Part shown: piece by piece, positions 1 to 8,009 of the stretch | Layout of the letters: each line of letters opens with the position of its first letter | Position numbering within the stretch: position 1 is the stretch's first letter | Assembly: GCA_002373675.1 (NCBI GenBank) | Contig: DFLF01000012.1 | Span: 1-64,000, forward strand | DNA from: Pseudobutyrivibrio sp. UBA3626 | Lineage (GTDB): Bacteria; Bacillota; Clostridia; Lachnospirales; Lachnospiraceae | Direction of reading: 5' to 3' | Length of the DNA stretch: 64,000 bases | Notes under the pieces: generated by a model | The model's database searches: none | The model's input: the letters and a program-made list of their open reading frames with translations, nothing else | What the model was told of the DNA's origin: nothing | Program-made: the position numbers and the translations under genes

Positions 1-1
1 T

Positions 2-469
2 GATCGAAAAGGGCATGAACCTTCTTTTGGTGTGATAGATTTATATGAAGTAGTAAAAGAATGCATGGATGAGTTGACAGTAAATGCGAAACAAAGAAAT
101 GTGAACATATCACTTGATGGTGAATCGTGTAATGTCCATGGAAGTAAAGATATGCTGAAGGAACTTGTTGAAAACCTTGCTCAGAACGCAATCAGGTATA
201 ATAACGTAGGTGGAAAGGTTTGGGTTTCTGTTACCAAAAGAGACGGACGATGTGTTCTTACGGTAAAGGATAATGGTATTGGAATACCTGCATCAGAGCA
301 AGAAAGAATATTTGAGCGGTTTTATAGGGTGGATAAGAGTCGTTCGAAGGCTACCGGAGGAACCGGGTTGGGACTTGCAATTGTAAAACATATTGTTGAA
401 ATTCATGATGCAAAAATTGAATTAGATAGCGCACCCGGGGTGGGAACTGCAATATCGGTAATGTTTTAG
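2..469 (+). CDS. Sensor histidine kinase, C-terminal part (5' end outside window)
   Basis: The frame is open from base 2, so the gene starts upstream; about 155 residues are visible. They form a HATPase_c ATP-binding domain. An N-box lies near residues 55-68 (ELVENLAQNAIRYNN), followed by a G1 box (DNGIGIP), an F-box region (IFERFYRVDKS) and a G2 box (GTGLGLAIV). Such kinases autophosphorylate a histidine in the DHp domain, which is missing here together with any sensor domain, and then pass the phosphate to a response regulator. The FERFYRVDKSRS wording is typical of PhoR/VicK-type kinases, so a membrane kinase of that kind is likely. The partner regulator is not in view. A mobile element begins a little over 100 bp downstream. 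Confidence 0.93.
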   Translation, partial: DRKGHEPSFGVIDLYEVVKECMDELTVNAKQRNVNISLDGESCNVHGSKDMLKELVENLAQNAIRYNNVGGKVWVSVTKRDGRCVLTVKDNGIGIPASEQERIFERFYRVDKSRSKATGGTGLGLAIVKHIVEIHDAKIELDSAPGVGTAISVMF

Positions 470-487
470 ATTGGTAAGACCTGTATG

Positions 488-622
488 AAAGAGGGGATGA
501 GTTGAAAGTCTCTCTTTTGTTGATTTAATGCAGGAGCTGTTCTAATGTTAGTATGTCAAATTAGAAGATGCTGTAAAATTTACCTACGGTAGCGTAAAAT
601 TTTACTCGGAAAAATTTACGCT
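488..622. repeat. Left boundary zone of the mobile element with inverted and repeated AAAATTTAC motifs
   Basis: This gap between the kinase stop and the relaxase stop holds no gene. It contains an almost perfect 13-bp inverted repeat, 591-603 (AGCGTAAAATTTT) against 610-622 (AAAAATTTACGCT), with a 6-nt loop. A third related copy, GTAAAATTTAC, lies at 572-582. There is no T-run, so a terminator is unlikely. Repeated short motifs at the end of an integrative element fit integrase or relaxosome binding sites near attL. A weak hairpin at 488-516 could end the kinase transcript. I found no convincing direct repeat matching the right end, so the exact boundary is unresolved. Confidence 0.4.
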
Positions 623-652
623 TCCTTGATTAATTTATTATTTTTTTAACTA

Positions 653-2281
653 TTAGATAGTATTGTCTTTAACACGATTTTTAGTTCTATTATTCGTAGG
701 TTCTTTTAGCATATTATCAACATTACGCTTGATAGAATATAGCTCTTTCTCAGCATTTTTAGCAGAGTAGTACCTTGTACGAAGCTTCTTTTGCTTACTT
801 ATCAATTCAGATCTCTTGGCTTTAAGCCTATCTAAAGACACAAACTTTCCAGGAGCTGATTTGATGTATTTAAGAGAAGGCAGAGTGCCGTTATCTGCGT
901 GTTCTTTAAGGTATCTTTTAGCAGCCTCATATATGATGATTTCAGACTCATGTTCAGAGCGGAATCGACCCTTGTTCTTTGACTTGAGGAAGGCTTGATA
1001 TGTGCTCTTATTTGCAAGATATTGACCAGTATAGTGTATTTGTTCATTAAGACCAGTTATACCATCTTCTGAGCGTTTTAGAGCACTTCTAGCATCACTA
1101 GTTCTATGCCTAGATTCATCAAAGGAATCATTCAGGACATCCCTATTTTCAATACCATGTTCCTCAATATACATAATAGTATTAGCCATTTCCTTTAGGT
1201 TATTAATCTTAACCCTGCGCTCATAAGCTCTATTAGTGATGGATATAGCAGAGTTCTGTAAATCCCTAACAAATGGTAAATCTGAATGCATAGTAAATGC
1301 TTTAGGATAATTTCCCACAAAATCAGCCTTATAGTCATTTCTTTTTAGATTATTAAGCTCATTTTTGACACTTTCTCGTTCAGCATTCTTATTATTCTCC
1401 CTGAAGCGCTTTCTTAAGTATTCTTCAGTATAATCAGTTCCAAGCATCCTTCCACGAATTGTCTTCTTACGATTAGGTAGAAGATAACTATATCTTCCAC
1501 GACTAACTTTAAGTGTTATCTTATACTTTTCTTTGAGCATAGAAGCAAAAGCCTTTTCAGACTTACATTTAGAAGAGGCTTTATCTATGGCATTTCGTAA
1601 GAAATCTTTATCTGTTGTGAATCTTGAACCATGAGCAGCATTCCCTCTGGCATTAGCCCAGTATTCCCTTTCGGTAACTCTTTTCTTGGCAGGAGAGAGT
1701 AGATCAACTTGATTAAGTTTCTTTCGATTACATACATCCATCAGGTCAGCTTTAAGATGAGCTAAGTACTTGTTGGTAAGATGATGCTTATATCCAGCAA
1801 GAGAATCACATTTTCTTTCCATAAAAGCTTGTCTGTCAACATCTCGCTTTCTTAAACTGTTGATGATTATATGAACATGTATATTTCCGCTCTTATTCTC
1901 ACCATCACCATGAGTACATACTATTGCCTGATGACCAGGGAAATTCTTTTTAGCAAAGTCCATCCCAATCTTTTGTGCGTCCATAACTGTTAATTTGCCT
2001 TCTACAGAATCCTTTGGATCAAAACTAATAATATAGTGGTGAGATTTAACATCGGAATATCCTTGATTCTTTCGAAATGTCTTATTTAGCATCCTACATT
2101 CAGCATCAAAAGTAGATACATTACATTCTAAAGAATCAATTAAGAAATTCTCACGCATAACAAGAAGACCATCTTCGTTTCTTAGAGAATGATTAGACAG
2201 TCTGTCCTGTTCATACATTAGATATTCAACGGCTCTTTTATAATTTGCACTTTTTGATGATAAATGTTTTAGGATTGCCAT
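653..2281 (-). CDS. Relaxase / mobilization nuclease (MobA/VirD2 family)
   Basis: A 542-residue relaxase that would nick oriT and lead the transferred strand during conjugative mobilization. Its N-terminus (MAILKHLSSKSANYKRAVEYL) is typical of Firmicute MobA/VirD2 relaxases. The metal-binding three-His signature is visible around residue 135-145 (GNIHVHIIINS), and an upstream HGDGENKSG segment follows the family pattern. The tail is Lys/Arg-rich and probably helical. I chose the ATG at 2281 rather than the GTG at 2290 because AGGTGA sits 5 nt before it; that GTG overlaps the mobC stop codon. Gene order mobC then relaxase, translationally coupled and reading away from a hairpin-rich oriT candidate, supports the role. 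No type IV secretion or coupling protein is present, so transfer would need a helper element. Confidence 0.93.
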   Translation of the reverse strand: MAILKHLSSKSANYKRAVEYLMYEQDRLSNHSLRNEDGLLVMRENFLIDSLECNVSTFDAECRMLNKTFRKNQGYSDVKSHHYIISFDPKDSVEGKLTVMDAQKIGMDFAKKNFPGHQAIVCTHGDGENKSGNIHVHIIINSLRKRDVDRQAFMERKCDSLAGYKHHLTNKYLAHLKADLMDVCNRKKLNQVDLLSPAKKRVTEREYWANARGNAAHGSRFTTDKDFLRNAIDKASSKCKSEKAFASMLKEKYKITLKVSRGRYSYLLPNRKKTIRGRMLGTDYTEEYLRKRFRENNKNAERESVKNELNNLKRNDYKADFVGNYPKAFTMHSDLPFVRDLQNSAISITNRAYERRVKINNLKEMANTIMYIEEHGIENRDVLNDSFDESRHRTSDARSALKRSEDGITGLNEQIHYTGQYLANKSTYQAFLKSKNKGRFRSEHESEIIIYEAAKRYLKEHADNGTLPSLKYIKSAPGKFVSLDRLKAKRSELISKQKKLRTRYYSAKNAEKELYSIKRNVDNMLKEPTNNRTKNRVKDNTI

Positions 2282-2286
2282 ATTAA

Positions 2287-2646
2287 TCACCTTATTTGTT
2301 CATTAACCTTTATATTTAGTTCATGTAATTCGTTAGCCAGGGTAAGCAACTTGTGTCTTATGGCTTCTGTTAATTCCTTACCGCTATTAAGATGGTGTGC
2401 TATCTGATTAAGATTAATACCAATCTTATGAAACTCCTCAGTAAGAGGAATTATAGAATCAATACAATTACTTGGTTCTTTATATGCATACACTTTACCA
2501 TGCTTTACCATTTCTCTTATATATTCAGAAGATGACATTTTAAGTGATGCTGCTTTTAGTTTTACATTACTTAATTCTTTATCAGTAAATCGAATAGTAA
2601 TTCTGTTATTCATTTCATCTGAAGCTTTCTTTCGTGGTCGTCCCAT
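2287..2646 (-). CDS. MobC-like relaxosome accessory protein
   Basis: A 119-residue basic protein with the pattern of the bacterial mobilisation protein (MobC) family. An N-terminal ribbon-helix-helix-like segment (RITIRFTDKELSNVKLKAASLKM) is followed by helices containing INLNQIAHHLNSG, the family hallmark. MobC proteins bind oriT and help the relaxase open and nick DNA. The start at 2646 (MGRPRKKAS) is preferred over an ATG three codons upstream because AAGGAAGG is correctly spaced for it. It is directly upstream of the relaxase and overlaps its upstream GTG, and it lies immediately beside the putative oriT. Confidence 0.88.
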   Translation of the reverse strand: MGRPRKKASDEMNNRITIRFTDKELSNVKLKAASLKMSSSEYIREMVKHGKVYAYKEPSNCIDSIIPLTEEFHKIGINLNQIAHHLNSGKELTEAIRHKLLTLANELHELNIKVNEQIR

Positions 2647-2659
2647 AGCATCCACCTTC

Positions 2660-2870
2660 CTTTCTATATCCCTGCCGTAAGGCAGCTGTGCGAAGCACCA
2701 TTGTTGTAGTGCGTAGCGCTACTTTAATGGGTTTGGGGCTACGCCCCAACGAGTGTGCCAAGGCAGACAAAGACGAACGAAGTGAGTTTTTTGTCTGACG
2801 CAGGCGCATCTCGCGTTACTAAAGTAGCCCTCACTTATACAAAGAAGGAGGCATCAAAGTAAACAGTAGA
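2660..2870. other. Putative origin of transfer (oriT), array of hairpins
   Basis: This non-coding stretch is unusually GC-rich for the window and packed with inverted repeats. They are CTGCC-gtaa-GGCAG (2672-2685), GTGC-gaa-GCAC (2688-2698), the perfect palindrome GTAGCGCTAC (2713-2722), TTGGGGC-tac-GCCCCAA (2733-2749) and CAGACAAA/TTTGTCTG (2764-2771 with 2790-2797). A longer-range pair is GCTACTTTA (2718-2726) with TAAAGTAGC (2820-2828). It lies right at the start of mobC and the relaxase, the usual place for oriT. The nick site cannot be assigned by eye; the area around 2800-2830 is a reasonable guess. Open frames across it look like chance. Confidence 0.65.
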
Positions 2871-2945
2871 AATAATAAAAATATTTCAAAAAAACATTTA
2901 CTTTTTGTTCGCCAGATTTGTAATTATTGAAGGGAGGTGAATAAG

Positions 2946-3203
2946 ATGAACGTAATATCTAACGCAGAGTATGGAGAATCAGAAATCTATCCTAAAGGAC
3001 ATTCTGAGATTGGGACCATACCTATCCAATGTAAAGTTGCCCTTACTATTAAGGAGGCAGCGAAGTATTCAAATATTGGTATTAATAAACTAGAAAGTTT
3101 GCTTAGAACGCCTAGATGTCCATTTGTTTTATATGTGGGCAAGAAAAAACTTGTTAAACGAAAAGAATTTGAGAAATTTATTTCAGAGAATATTGAGATA
3201 TAG
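2946..3203 (+). CDS. xis: Excisionase (Tn916 Xis-like)
   Basis: An 85-residue protein. From about residue 30 it matches the small winged-helix excisionases of Tn916-type elements: LTIKEAAKYSNIGINKLESLL followed by a basic GKKKLVKRKEFEKFI tail. Excisionase bends the attachment sites and steers the integrase towards excision. The ATG at 2946 is chosen because AGGGAGGTG ends 6 nt before it; a GTG within that Shine-Dalgarno would give three extra residues. It is followed 133 bp later by the integrase, in the same orientation, as in most such elements. Confidence 0.85.
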   Translation: MNVISNAEYGESEIYPKGHSEIGTIPIQCKVALTIKEAAKYSNIGINKLESLLRTPRCPFVLYVGKKKLVKRKEFEKFISENIEI

Positions 3204-3261
3204 TAATCTTAAAATAATTAGTTTTTTTGTGAATTATAAAGTGTTGAAAAATGAAATAACA

Positions 3262-3290
3262 TTGCAAATGAGCCCTTGTTAGTGTACAAT
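3262..3290 (+). promoter_or_regulatory. Promoter of the integrase gene
   Basis: TTGCAA (3262-3267), a 17-bp spacer, then TACAAT (3285-3290). It lies about 45 bp before the integrase start, in the gap after xis, so the integrase can be expressed separately from xis. Confidence 0.6.
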
Positions 3291-3336
3291 TTAATAGTGC
3301 TAATTTGGGGCTTTTTGCTTGGAAAGGAGCCTCGAA

Positions 3337-4467
3337 ATGGGAAAAGATCTTAAGGGAAAAGAACTTGGAGAAGGGATTGTCCAGCGTTCTAATGGCACGT
3401 ATCAAGCCAGGTTCGTTGATAAATTTGGCAATCGTAGACAGAAGAAATCCAAGAAGCTTCAAGAAGTGAGACAGTGGCTTGCTGATGCAACTTATATTGA
3501 TAAACACAGTAACTTAGACCAAGCTTCCGATATGCTTGTAGATGCTTGGTTTGATTATTGGATCAGTATTAAGAAGCAAACAGTGAGACCCAATACGGTC
3601 AGGAATTACACAGAACGATATGAACACAATATTAGGTGTGTGATGGGGAATAAGCTTTTGACAGATGTGAAGCCACTTCATTGTCAGAGAGTTTTTTCCA
3701 AGATGGCTGAAGAAGGTTATAAAACCACTACAATTTACCAGACTAGGATAACTCTATATAATATGTTTGAGTTTGCAAGAGAGAATGATGTACTTATTTC
3801 TAATCCTTGCAAGAAGTCAGTAAAGAGTGATATGGGAAAGCCTTCAGCTAAGAAAGAGGCACTTACGATTGATGTTCAGAAGAAGTTTCTAGATGCTGTA
3901 GTTGGTTACAGTTATGAAAACCAGTATCGATTTGTGTTGCAGACTGGACTTCGTACCGGAGAGATGATTGGTCTTAAATGGAGCGATATTGACTTCGAGA
4001 ATCGAACGATGAAAATCGAAAGATCGATGGAATATCGCTATAAAGTTGGTGAGTGGAGAGTAGGCCCTCCAAAGAGTAAATCAGGTTTCCGTACAATACC
4101 TCTTACCGATGAAGCAATTCGTATTCTTGAGAATCAAAAGTTAAAAAATGAGAGCTTAAAGCTCGTGCCTATGGAGTGGAAAGATATAGTCTTTTTATGC
4201 AGGAAAGGTACACCGGTCAAGAACAGTACCTATGATACAGGGCTATTTAAGTATTGTGATCGTGCGGGTATCCCTCGTTTCTCAATGCATGTACTCAGAC
4301 ATACTTTTGCAACAAGATGTATAGAGGGTGGGATGAAGCCCAAGACTTTGCAGAAAATATTAGGACATTCTAATATAGGCATTACGATGAATCTATACGT
4401 ACATATTACGGAAGATGAAAAGCAACGAGAAATTAATCTCGTGGCTGATGCGTTAAAAGTGATATAA
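3337..4467 (+). CDS. int: Tyrosine recombinase / integrase of the mobile element
   Basis: A 376-residue integrase of the Tn916/phage type that integrates and excises the element. The N-terminus is an arm-binding-like region (EGIVQRSNGTYQARFVDKFG), the middle a SAM-like core-binding domain (about 60-165), and the C-terminal catalytic domain shows the expected residues. These are Arg in LQTGLRTGEMIGLKW, the HVLRHTFATRC box, the second His in ILGHSNIGIT, and the nucleophilic Tyr in MNLYVHI. The ATG at 3337 follows GGAAAGGAG with good spacing; an in-frame TTG upstream is not needed. It is the last gene of the element, so attR should lie between its stop and ychF. Confidence 0.95.
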   Translation: MGKDLKGKELGEGIVQRSNGTYQARFVDKFGNRRQKKSKKLQEVRQWLADATYIDKHSNLDQASDMLVDAWFDYWISIKKQTVRPNTVRNYTERYEHNIRCVMGNKLLTDVKPLHCQRVFSKMAEEGYKTTTIYQTRITLYNMFEFARENDVLISNPCKKSVKSDMGKPSAKKEALTIDVQKKFLDAVVGYSYENQYRFVLQTGLRTGEMIGLKWSDIDFENRTMKIERSMEYRYKVGEWRVGPPKSKSGFRTIPLTDEAIRILENQKLKNESLKLVPMEWKDIVFLCRKGTPVKNSTYDTGLFKYCDRAGIPRFSMHVLRHTFATRCIEGGMKPKTLQKILGHSNIGITMNLYVHITEDEKQREINLVADALKVI

Positions 4468-4491
4468 AGCTTAATGCGAAATATTTTTTGA

Positions 4492-4522
4492 TGGTGCCCG
4501 CTGTGGTGCCCGGTTAAAACCG
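4492..4522. repeat. Direct repeats and palindrome at the right end of the element
   Basis: Just after the integrase stop, TGGTGCCCG occurs twice (4492-4500 and 4504-4512, period 12), followed by CGGTT-AA-AACCG (4511-4522). Paired short direct repeats right behind a tyrosine-integrase gene are usually arm-type integrase sites. The attR core should lie between here and the ychF Shine-Dalgarno at about 4557; I could not define it by comparison with the left end. Confidence 0.5.
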
Positions 4523-4575
4523 CATGTGGCGCAAAGCCCATAAAATAAGGATTTTTTAAGGAGATATTGATAATT

Positions 4576-5673
4576 ATGAAACTAGGCATAGTCGGTCTGC
4601 CTAACGTAGGCAAGTCCACATTATTTAATTCATTAACAAAAGCAGGTGCTCTTGCGGCTAATTATCCCTTTGCAACAATCGACCCCAATGTGGGGGTGGT
4701 GCAGGTGCCTGATGTTAGAATTGAGAAGTTAGGAGAATTATATAATACTAAGAAGGTGACACACGCAACAATTGAATTTGTTGATATTGCAGGACTCGTT
4801 AAGGGTGCTAGTAAGGGCGAAGGTCTTGGTAATCAGTTCCTTGCCAATATCCGTGAGGTGGATGCAATCGTTCATGTTGTGCGTTGCTTTGAAGATGGCA
4901 ATGTGGTTCATGTTGATGGCTCAATTGACCCACTTCGTGATATCGAGACTATTAATCTTGAACTTCTTTTTTCTGATATGGAGATACTAGAGCGTCGTAT
5001 GTCTAAGACCGGCAAGGCAGCAAGGATGGACAAGTCTCTTCAGAAGGAAGCAGCTATGCAGGAGCGTCTCTATAAGCATATGGAAGATGGCAATATGGCT
5101 AAGACTTTTGAACTTAACGATGAGGACGAAGAAGCATATTTTAAGGAGTATAATCTTCTTACAGCCAAGCCTGTAATATATGCGGCAAATGTGGCAGAAG
5201 ACGATCTTGCTGATGACGGTAAGAGTAATGAAAATGTTAAGAAGGTTCGTGAGTATGCAGCTAAAGAAGGCTCAGAAGTATTCGTAATATCAGCTGCAAT
5301 AGAGCAGGATTTAGCGGAACTTGATGATGAAGAAAAAGAGATGTTCTTAGAAGAACTGGGACTTAAGGAATCAGGACTTGATAAGTTAATCAAGGCAAGT
5401 TACAGTCTTCTTGGTCTTATCAGTTATCTTACAGCAGGAGAGGATGAGTGCAGAGCCTGGACTATTACCAAGGGAACCAAGGCACCTCAGGCTGCCGGTA
5501 AGATTCATACTGATTTCGAGAGAGGATTCATCAAGGCAGAGGTTGTGCCGTATAAGGACTTGATAGAGTGCGGTTCTCTTAGCGCTGCAAGAGACAAGGG
5601 ACTTGTGGGAATGGAAGGCAAGGACTATGTTGTTAAAGACGGTGATGTGATTTTATTTAGATTTAACGTGTAA
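4576..5673 (+). CDS. ychF: Ribosome-binding ATPase/GTPase YchF (OLA1 family)
   Basis: A 365-residue P-loop protein of the Obg family, normal length for YchF. Visible motifs are G1 GLPNVGKS at the N-terminus, G3 DIAGLVKGASKGEGLG, and an N-terminal GIVGLPNVGKST sequence diagnostic for YchF. A coiled-coil insert (about 130-200) is followed by a C-terminal TGS domain (AWTITKGTKAPQAAGKIHTDFE). YchF binds ribosomes, prefers ATP over GTP, and is linked to stress and translation control. The NKxD specificity motif is replaced, here NVAEDD, as is normal in the family. The ATG at 4576 is chosen because AAGGAGA lies about 12 nt upstream; a TTG at 4567 is too close. Confidence 0.97.
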   Translation: MKLGIVGLPNVGKSTLFNSLTKAGALAANYPFATIDPNVGVVQVPDVRIEKLGELYNTKKVTHATIEFVDIAGLVKGASKGEGLGNQFLANIREVDAIVHVVRCFEDGNVVHVDGSIDPLRDIETINLELLFSDMEILERRMSKTGKAARMDKSLQKEAAMQERLYKHMEDGNMAKTFELNDEDEEAYFKEYNLLTAKPVIYAANVAEDDLADDGKSNENVKKVREYAAKEGSEVFVISAAIEQDLAELDDEEKEMFLEELGLKESGLDKLIKASYSLLGLISYLTAGEDECRAWTITKGTKAPQAAGKIHTDFERGFIKAEVVPYKDLIECGSLSAARDKGLVGMEGKDYVVKDGDVILFRFNV

Positions 5674-5676
5674 TAC

Positions 5677-5718
5677 GTCGTAAGGAGGGACCCACGCAGT
5701 GGGAGGAATCCTTACGAC
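5677..5718. repeat. Long cruciform between ychF and punA
   Basis: GTCGTAAGGA (5677-5686) pairs perfectly with TCCTTACGAC (5709-5718), and the inner CCCAC (5691-5695) pairs with GTGGG (5699-5703) around a 3-nt loop. No T-run follows, so it is not a classical terminator. It could stabilise or process the ychF-punA mRNA, or belong to a dispersed palindromic repeat family; only one copy was seen in the window. Confidence 0.6.
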
Positions 5719-5737
5719 CGGTAATTAGGAGGTAAAT

Positions 5738-6562
5738 ATGAATCCTGTATATGACAAATTACAAAAATGCTTAAAATGTGTTAGAGAAAAGGTTGATTTC
5801 GTACCTGATGTGGCTCTTGTATTAGGCTCGGGACTTGGAGACTACGCTGATACAATGAAGGTGGTTTCAGATCTTAGTTACAAGGATATCGACGGATTTC
5901 CCGTATCAACCGCTCCGGGTCATAAAGGTAGATTCATATTCGGATATGTGGGTGATACCAAAGTTGTTGTAATGCAAGGAAGAGTGCATTACTACGAGGG
6001 GTATGATATTTCAGATGTGGTACTTCCTATTCGACTTATGAAGCTTTTGGGAGCCAAGACGCTATTTCTTACCAATGCAAGCGGAGGCATCAATCCGGAC
6101 TTTGAAGCGGGAGACTTGATGCTGATTACTGACCAGATATCACAGCTTATTCCGTCGCCTCTCAGGGGAGAGAATATTGCTGAACTGGGAGTGAGATTTC
6201 CTGATATGTCACACATTTACGATGAGAAGCTACAGGAATTGGCTAGAAAATGTGCGAAAAATCAGGGAATAGAACTCAAGGAGGGAGTATATATCCAGAC
6301 TCCGGGGCCTAATTATGAATCACCTGCGGAGATAAGGATGGCGAAAACTATGGGAGCTGACGCAGTCGGAATGTCAACAGCGTGTGAGGCGATTGCCGCT
6401 AATCACATGGGAATGGATATAATCGGCATATCATGTATATCTAATCTTGCAGCAGGTATAAGTCCTACACCTCTTACAGAAGAAGAAGTACTTGAAGCGG
6501 CAAGCAAGGTTTCTAAGAAGTTTACAGCACTGGTTACGGACATAATTACTAATATTGGATAG
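5738..6562 (+). CDS. punA: Purine-nucleoside phosphorylase (trimeric PunA type)
   Basis: A 274-residue enzyme that phosphorolyses inosine and guanosine (and deoxy forms) to base plus (deoxy)ribose-1-phosphate in purine salvage. Family motifs include the phosphate loop VLGSGLGDYAD near the N-terminus, APGHKGRF, QGRVHYYEGY, TNASGGIN, GPNYESPAEIRM, and the C-terminal ISCISNLAAGIS with the base-contacting region. This is the low-molecular-mass trimeric class, not hexameric DeoD. Start at 5738 follows AGGAGGT. It precedes an MTA/SAH deaminase-like gene by 46 bp, suggesting a nucleoside salvage operon. Confidence 0.95.
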   Translation: MNPVYDKLQKCLKCVREKVDFVPDVALVLGSGLGDYADTMKVVSDLSYKDIDGFPVSTAPGHKGRFIFGYVGDTKVVVMQGRVHYYEGYDISDVVLPIRLMKLLGAKTLFLTNASGGINPDFEAGDLMLITDQISQLIPSPLRGENIAELGVRFPDMSHIYDEKLQELARKCAKNQGIELKEGVYIQTPGPNYESPAEIRMAKTMGADAVGMSTACEAIAANHMGMDIIGISCISNLAAGISPTPLTEEEVLEAASKVSKKFTALVTDIITNIG

Positions 6563-6608
6563 GATATAATGAATAAATTTTTTTTAAAGGGTTAAGGAGA
6601 GAGGAAAT

Positions 6609-7934
6609 ATGAATACAAAGTTTTATAATGCACTTATTCTACTTACAAATGATGACAAGACATTTACAATTATCAGAGGAGAAATGCACATAATTGATGA
6701 TAAGATTTCTTACATCAAAGGCACTCCCGTGGGAGTAGATAGTTGTGACTTTGATTCTAGTGTTAGTTACGAGCAAGGCACGCCTTGTCAGGAATTCGAC
6801 ATTCAGCGCGATTTGGAAGGTAATCTGTTGATGCCGGGATTTAAAAATGCGCATACACATACTGCAATGACATTTCTTCGCTCATATGCAGACGATTTGC
6901 CACTTCAAAGTTGGCTTTTTGAACAGGTCTTTCCTAAAGAGGGACAGCTTACAGAAGATGATGTATATTGGTTGGATATCCTTGGAATTATGGAGTATTT
7001 GACATCGGGTATCACTTCTAATTTCGATATGTATTTCTTCCCGCCAAAGAATGCGAAAGCATCAATTGATTGCGGATTTAGAACTGTTCAGACATCTGGC
7101 CTTAATAATTTTGGTGGTTCAGTTGAGCAATTAGAAGAGCATTATAATACGATAAATGAGATGAGTGATTTGTCGTCATTTATTATGGGATTTCATGCGG
7201 AATATACAACTTCAATGGAGTTAATGGAAGGTATTGCAGACCTTTGTGAGAAATATCAGTCTCCAATGTTTATGCATAATTCCGAGACTTTGAAGGAAGT
7301 TGAAGAGTGTAAGGAGAGATGGGGCAAGACACCAACAGAGCTTACTGACGATCTTGGTATGTATAGATTTGGTGGCGGTGGATTTCACTGTGTACATATG
7401 TCTCCTAATGATTTTGAAATATTTAAGAGAGCAGGGCTGTATGTAGTAACCAATCCGGCAAGTAATCTTAAGCTTGCAAGTGGTGTTGCACCTGTTAATA
7501 AATATTTGCAGATGGACATCCCTGTTGCCATAGGAACTGATGGAGCTGCCAGCAACAATTGCCTTGATATGTTCAGGGAAATGTTCTTAACGACAGGTCT
7601 TGCTAAAGTGAGAGAAGGGGATGCTTCATGCGTGCCAGCAGAAGATGTTCTCTATATGGCTACAGTTAATGGTGCAAAGTGTATGGGGCTAAATGATTGT
7701 GACAAGCTTGCTGTCGGTAAGAAGGCGGACGTTATTGCAATTGATTTGAAGCAGCCTAATATGCAACCTGTTAATAATATTGTTAAGAATATTGTTTATT
7801 CAGGAAGCAAGCAAAATGTTATATTTACAATGGTTAATGGTAAGGTCCTATATGATATGGGCAAATTTAATATTGGATTTGACGCTGAAGAAGTCTATAG
7901 AAGAGCAAATGAGATAATAAGACGTATGAAGTAG
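6609..7934 (+). CDS. mtaD: Amidohydrolase, probable 5'-methylthioadenosine/S-adenosylhomocysteine deaminase
   Basis: A 441-residue metal-dependent hydrolase of the TrzA/AtzA/MtaD branch. The metal-binding motif near residue 80 reads KNAHTHTAMTFLRSYADDLPLQ, wording strongly associated with MTA/SAH deaminases. A second metal-site His lies in MGFHAEYT, another in GGGGFHCVHMS, and the catalytic Asp in IGTDGAASNNCLDM. Likely reaction: deamination of adenosine-type nucleosides to inosine derivatives, which the phosphorylase encoded just upstream could then cleave. Substrate (MTA, SAH or adenosine) is inferred from family and context. Some related proteins act on guanine or cytosine, so specificity is uncertain. 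Confidence 0.82.
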   Translation: MNTKFYNALILLTNDDKTFTIIRGEMHIIDDKISYIKGTPVGVDSCDFDSSVSYEQGTPCQEFDIQRDLEGNLLMPGFKNAHTHTAMTFLRSYADDLPLQSWLFEQVFPKEGQLTEDDVYWLDILGIMEYLTSGITSNFDMYFFPPKNAKASIDCGFRTVQTSGLNNFGGSVEQLEEHYNTINEMSDLSSFIMGFHAEYTTSMELMEGIADLCEKYQSPMFMHNSETLKEVEECKERWGKTPTELTDDLGMYRFGGGGFHCVHMSPNDFEIFKRAGLYVVTNPASNLKLASGVAPVNKYLQMDIPVAIGTDGAASNNCLDMFREMFLTTGLAKVREGDASCVPAEDVLYMATVNGAKCMGLNDCDKLAVGKKADVIAIDLKQPNMQPVNNIVKNIVYSGSKQNVIFTMVNGKVLYDMGKFNIGFDAEEVYRRANEIIRRMK

Positions 7935-8009
7935 TTAGAATCTTGATAATAGATGAGAAATCGTTTATAATTCTAAGCATGTTTATGATTATTTTGGAGG
8001 GAAAACAAT

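Noticed and set aside
572..622. Rho-independent terminator for the relaxase gene
   Set aside because: The inverted repeat is strong, but no T-run follows on the relaxase strand.
2615..2809. Short reverse frame across the oriT region upstream of mobC
   Set aside because: Covers the hairpin array and overlaps mobC in another frame; no ribosome site.
470..4575. Matching att direct repeats at the two ends of the mobile element
   Set aside because: Only 7-8 base matches (e.g. TTAATGC, TTTTTTAA) were found between left and right flanks, not above chance in AT-rich DNA.
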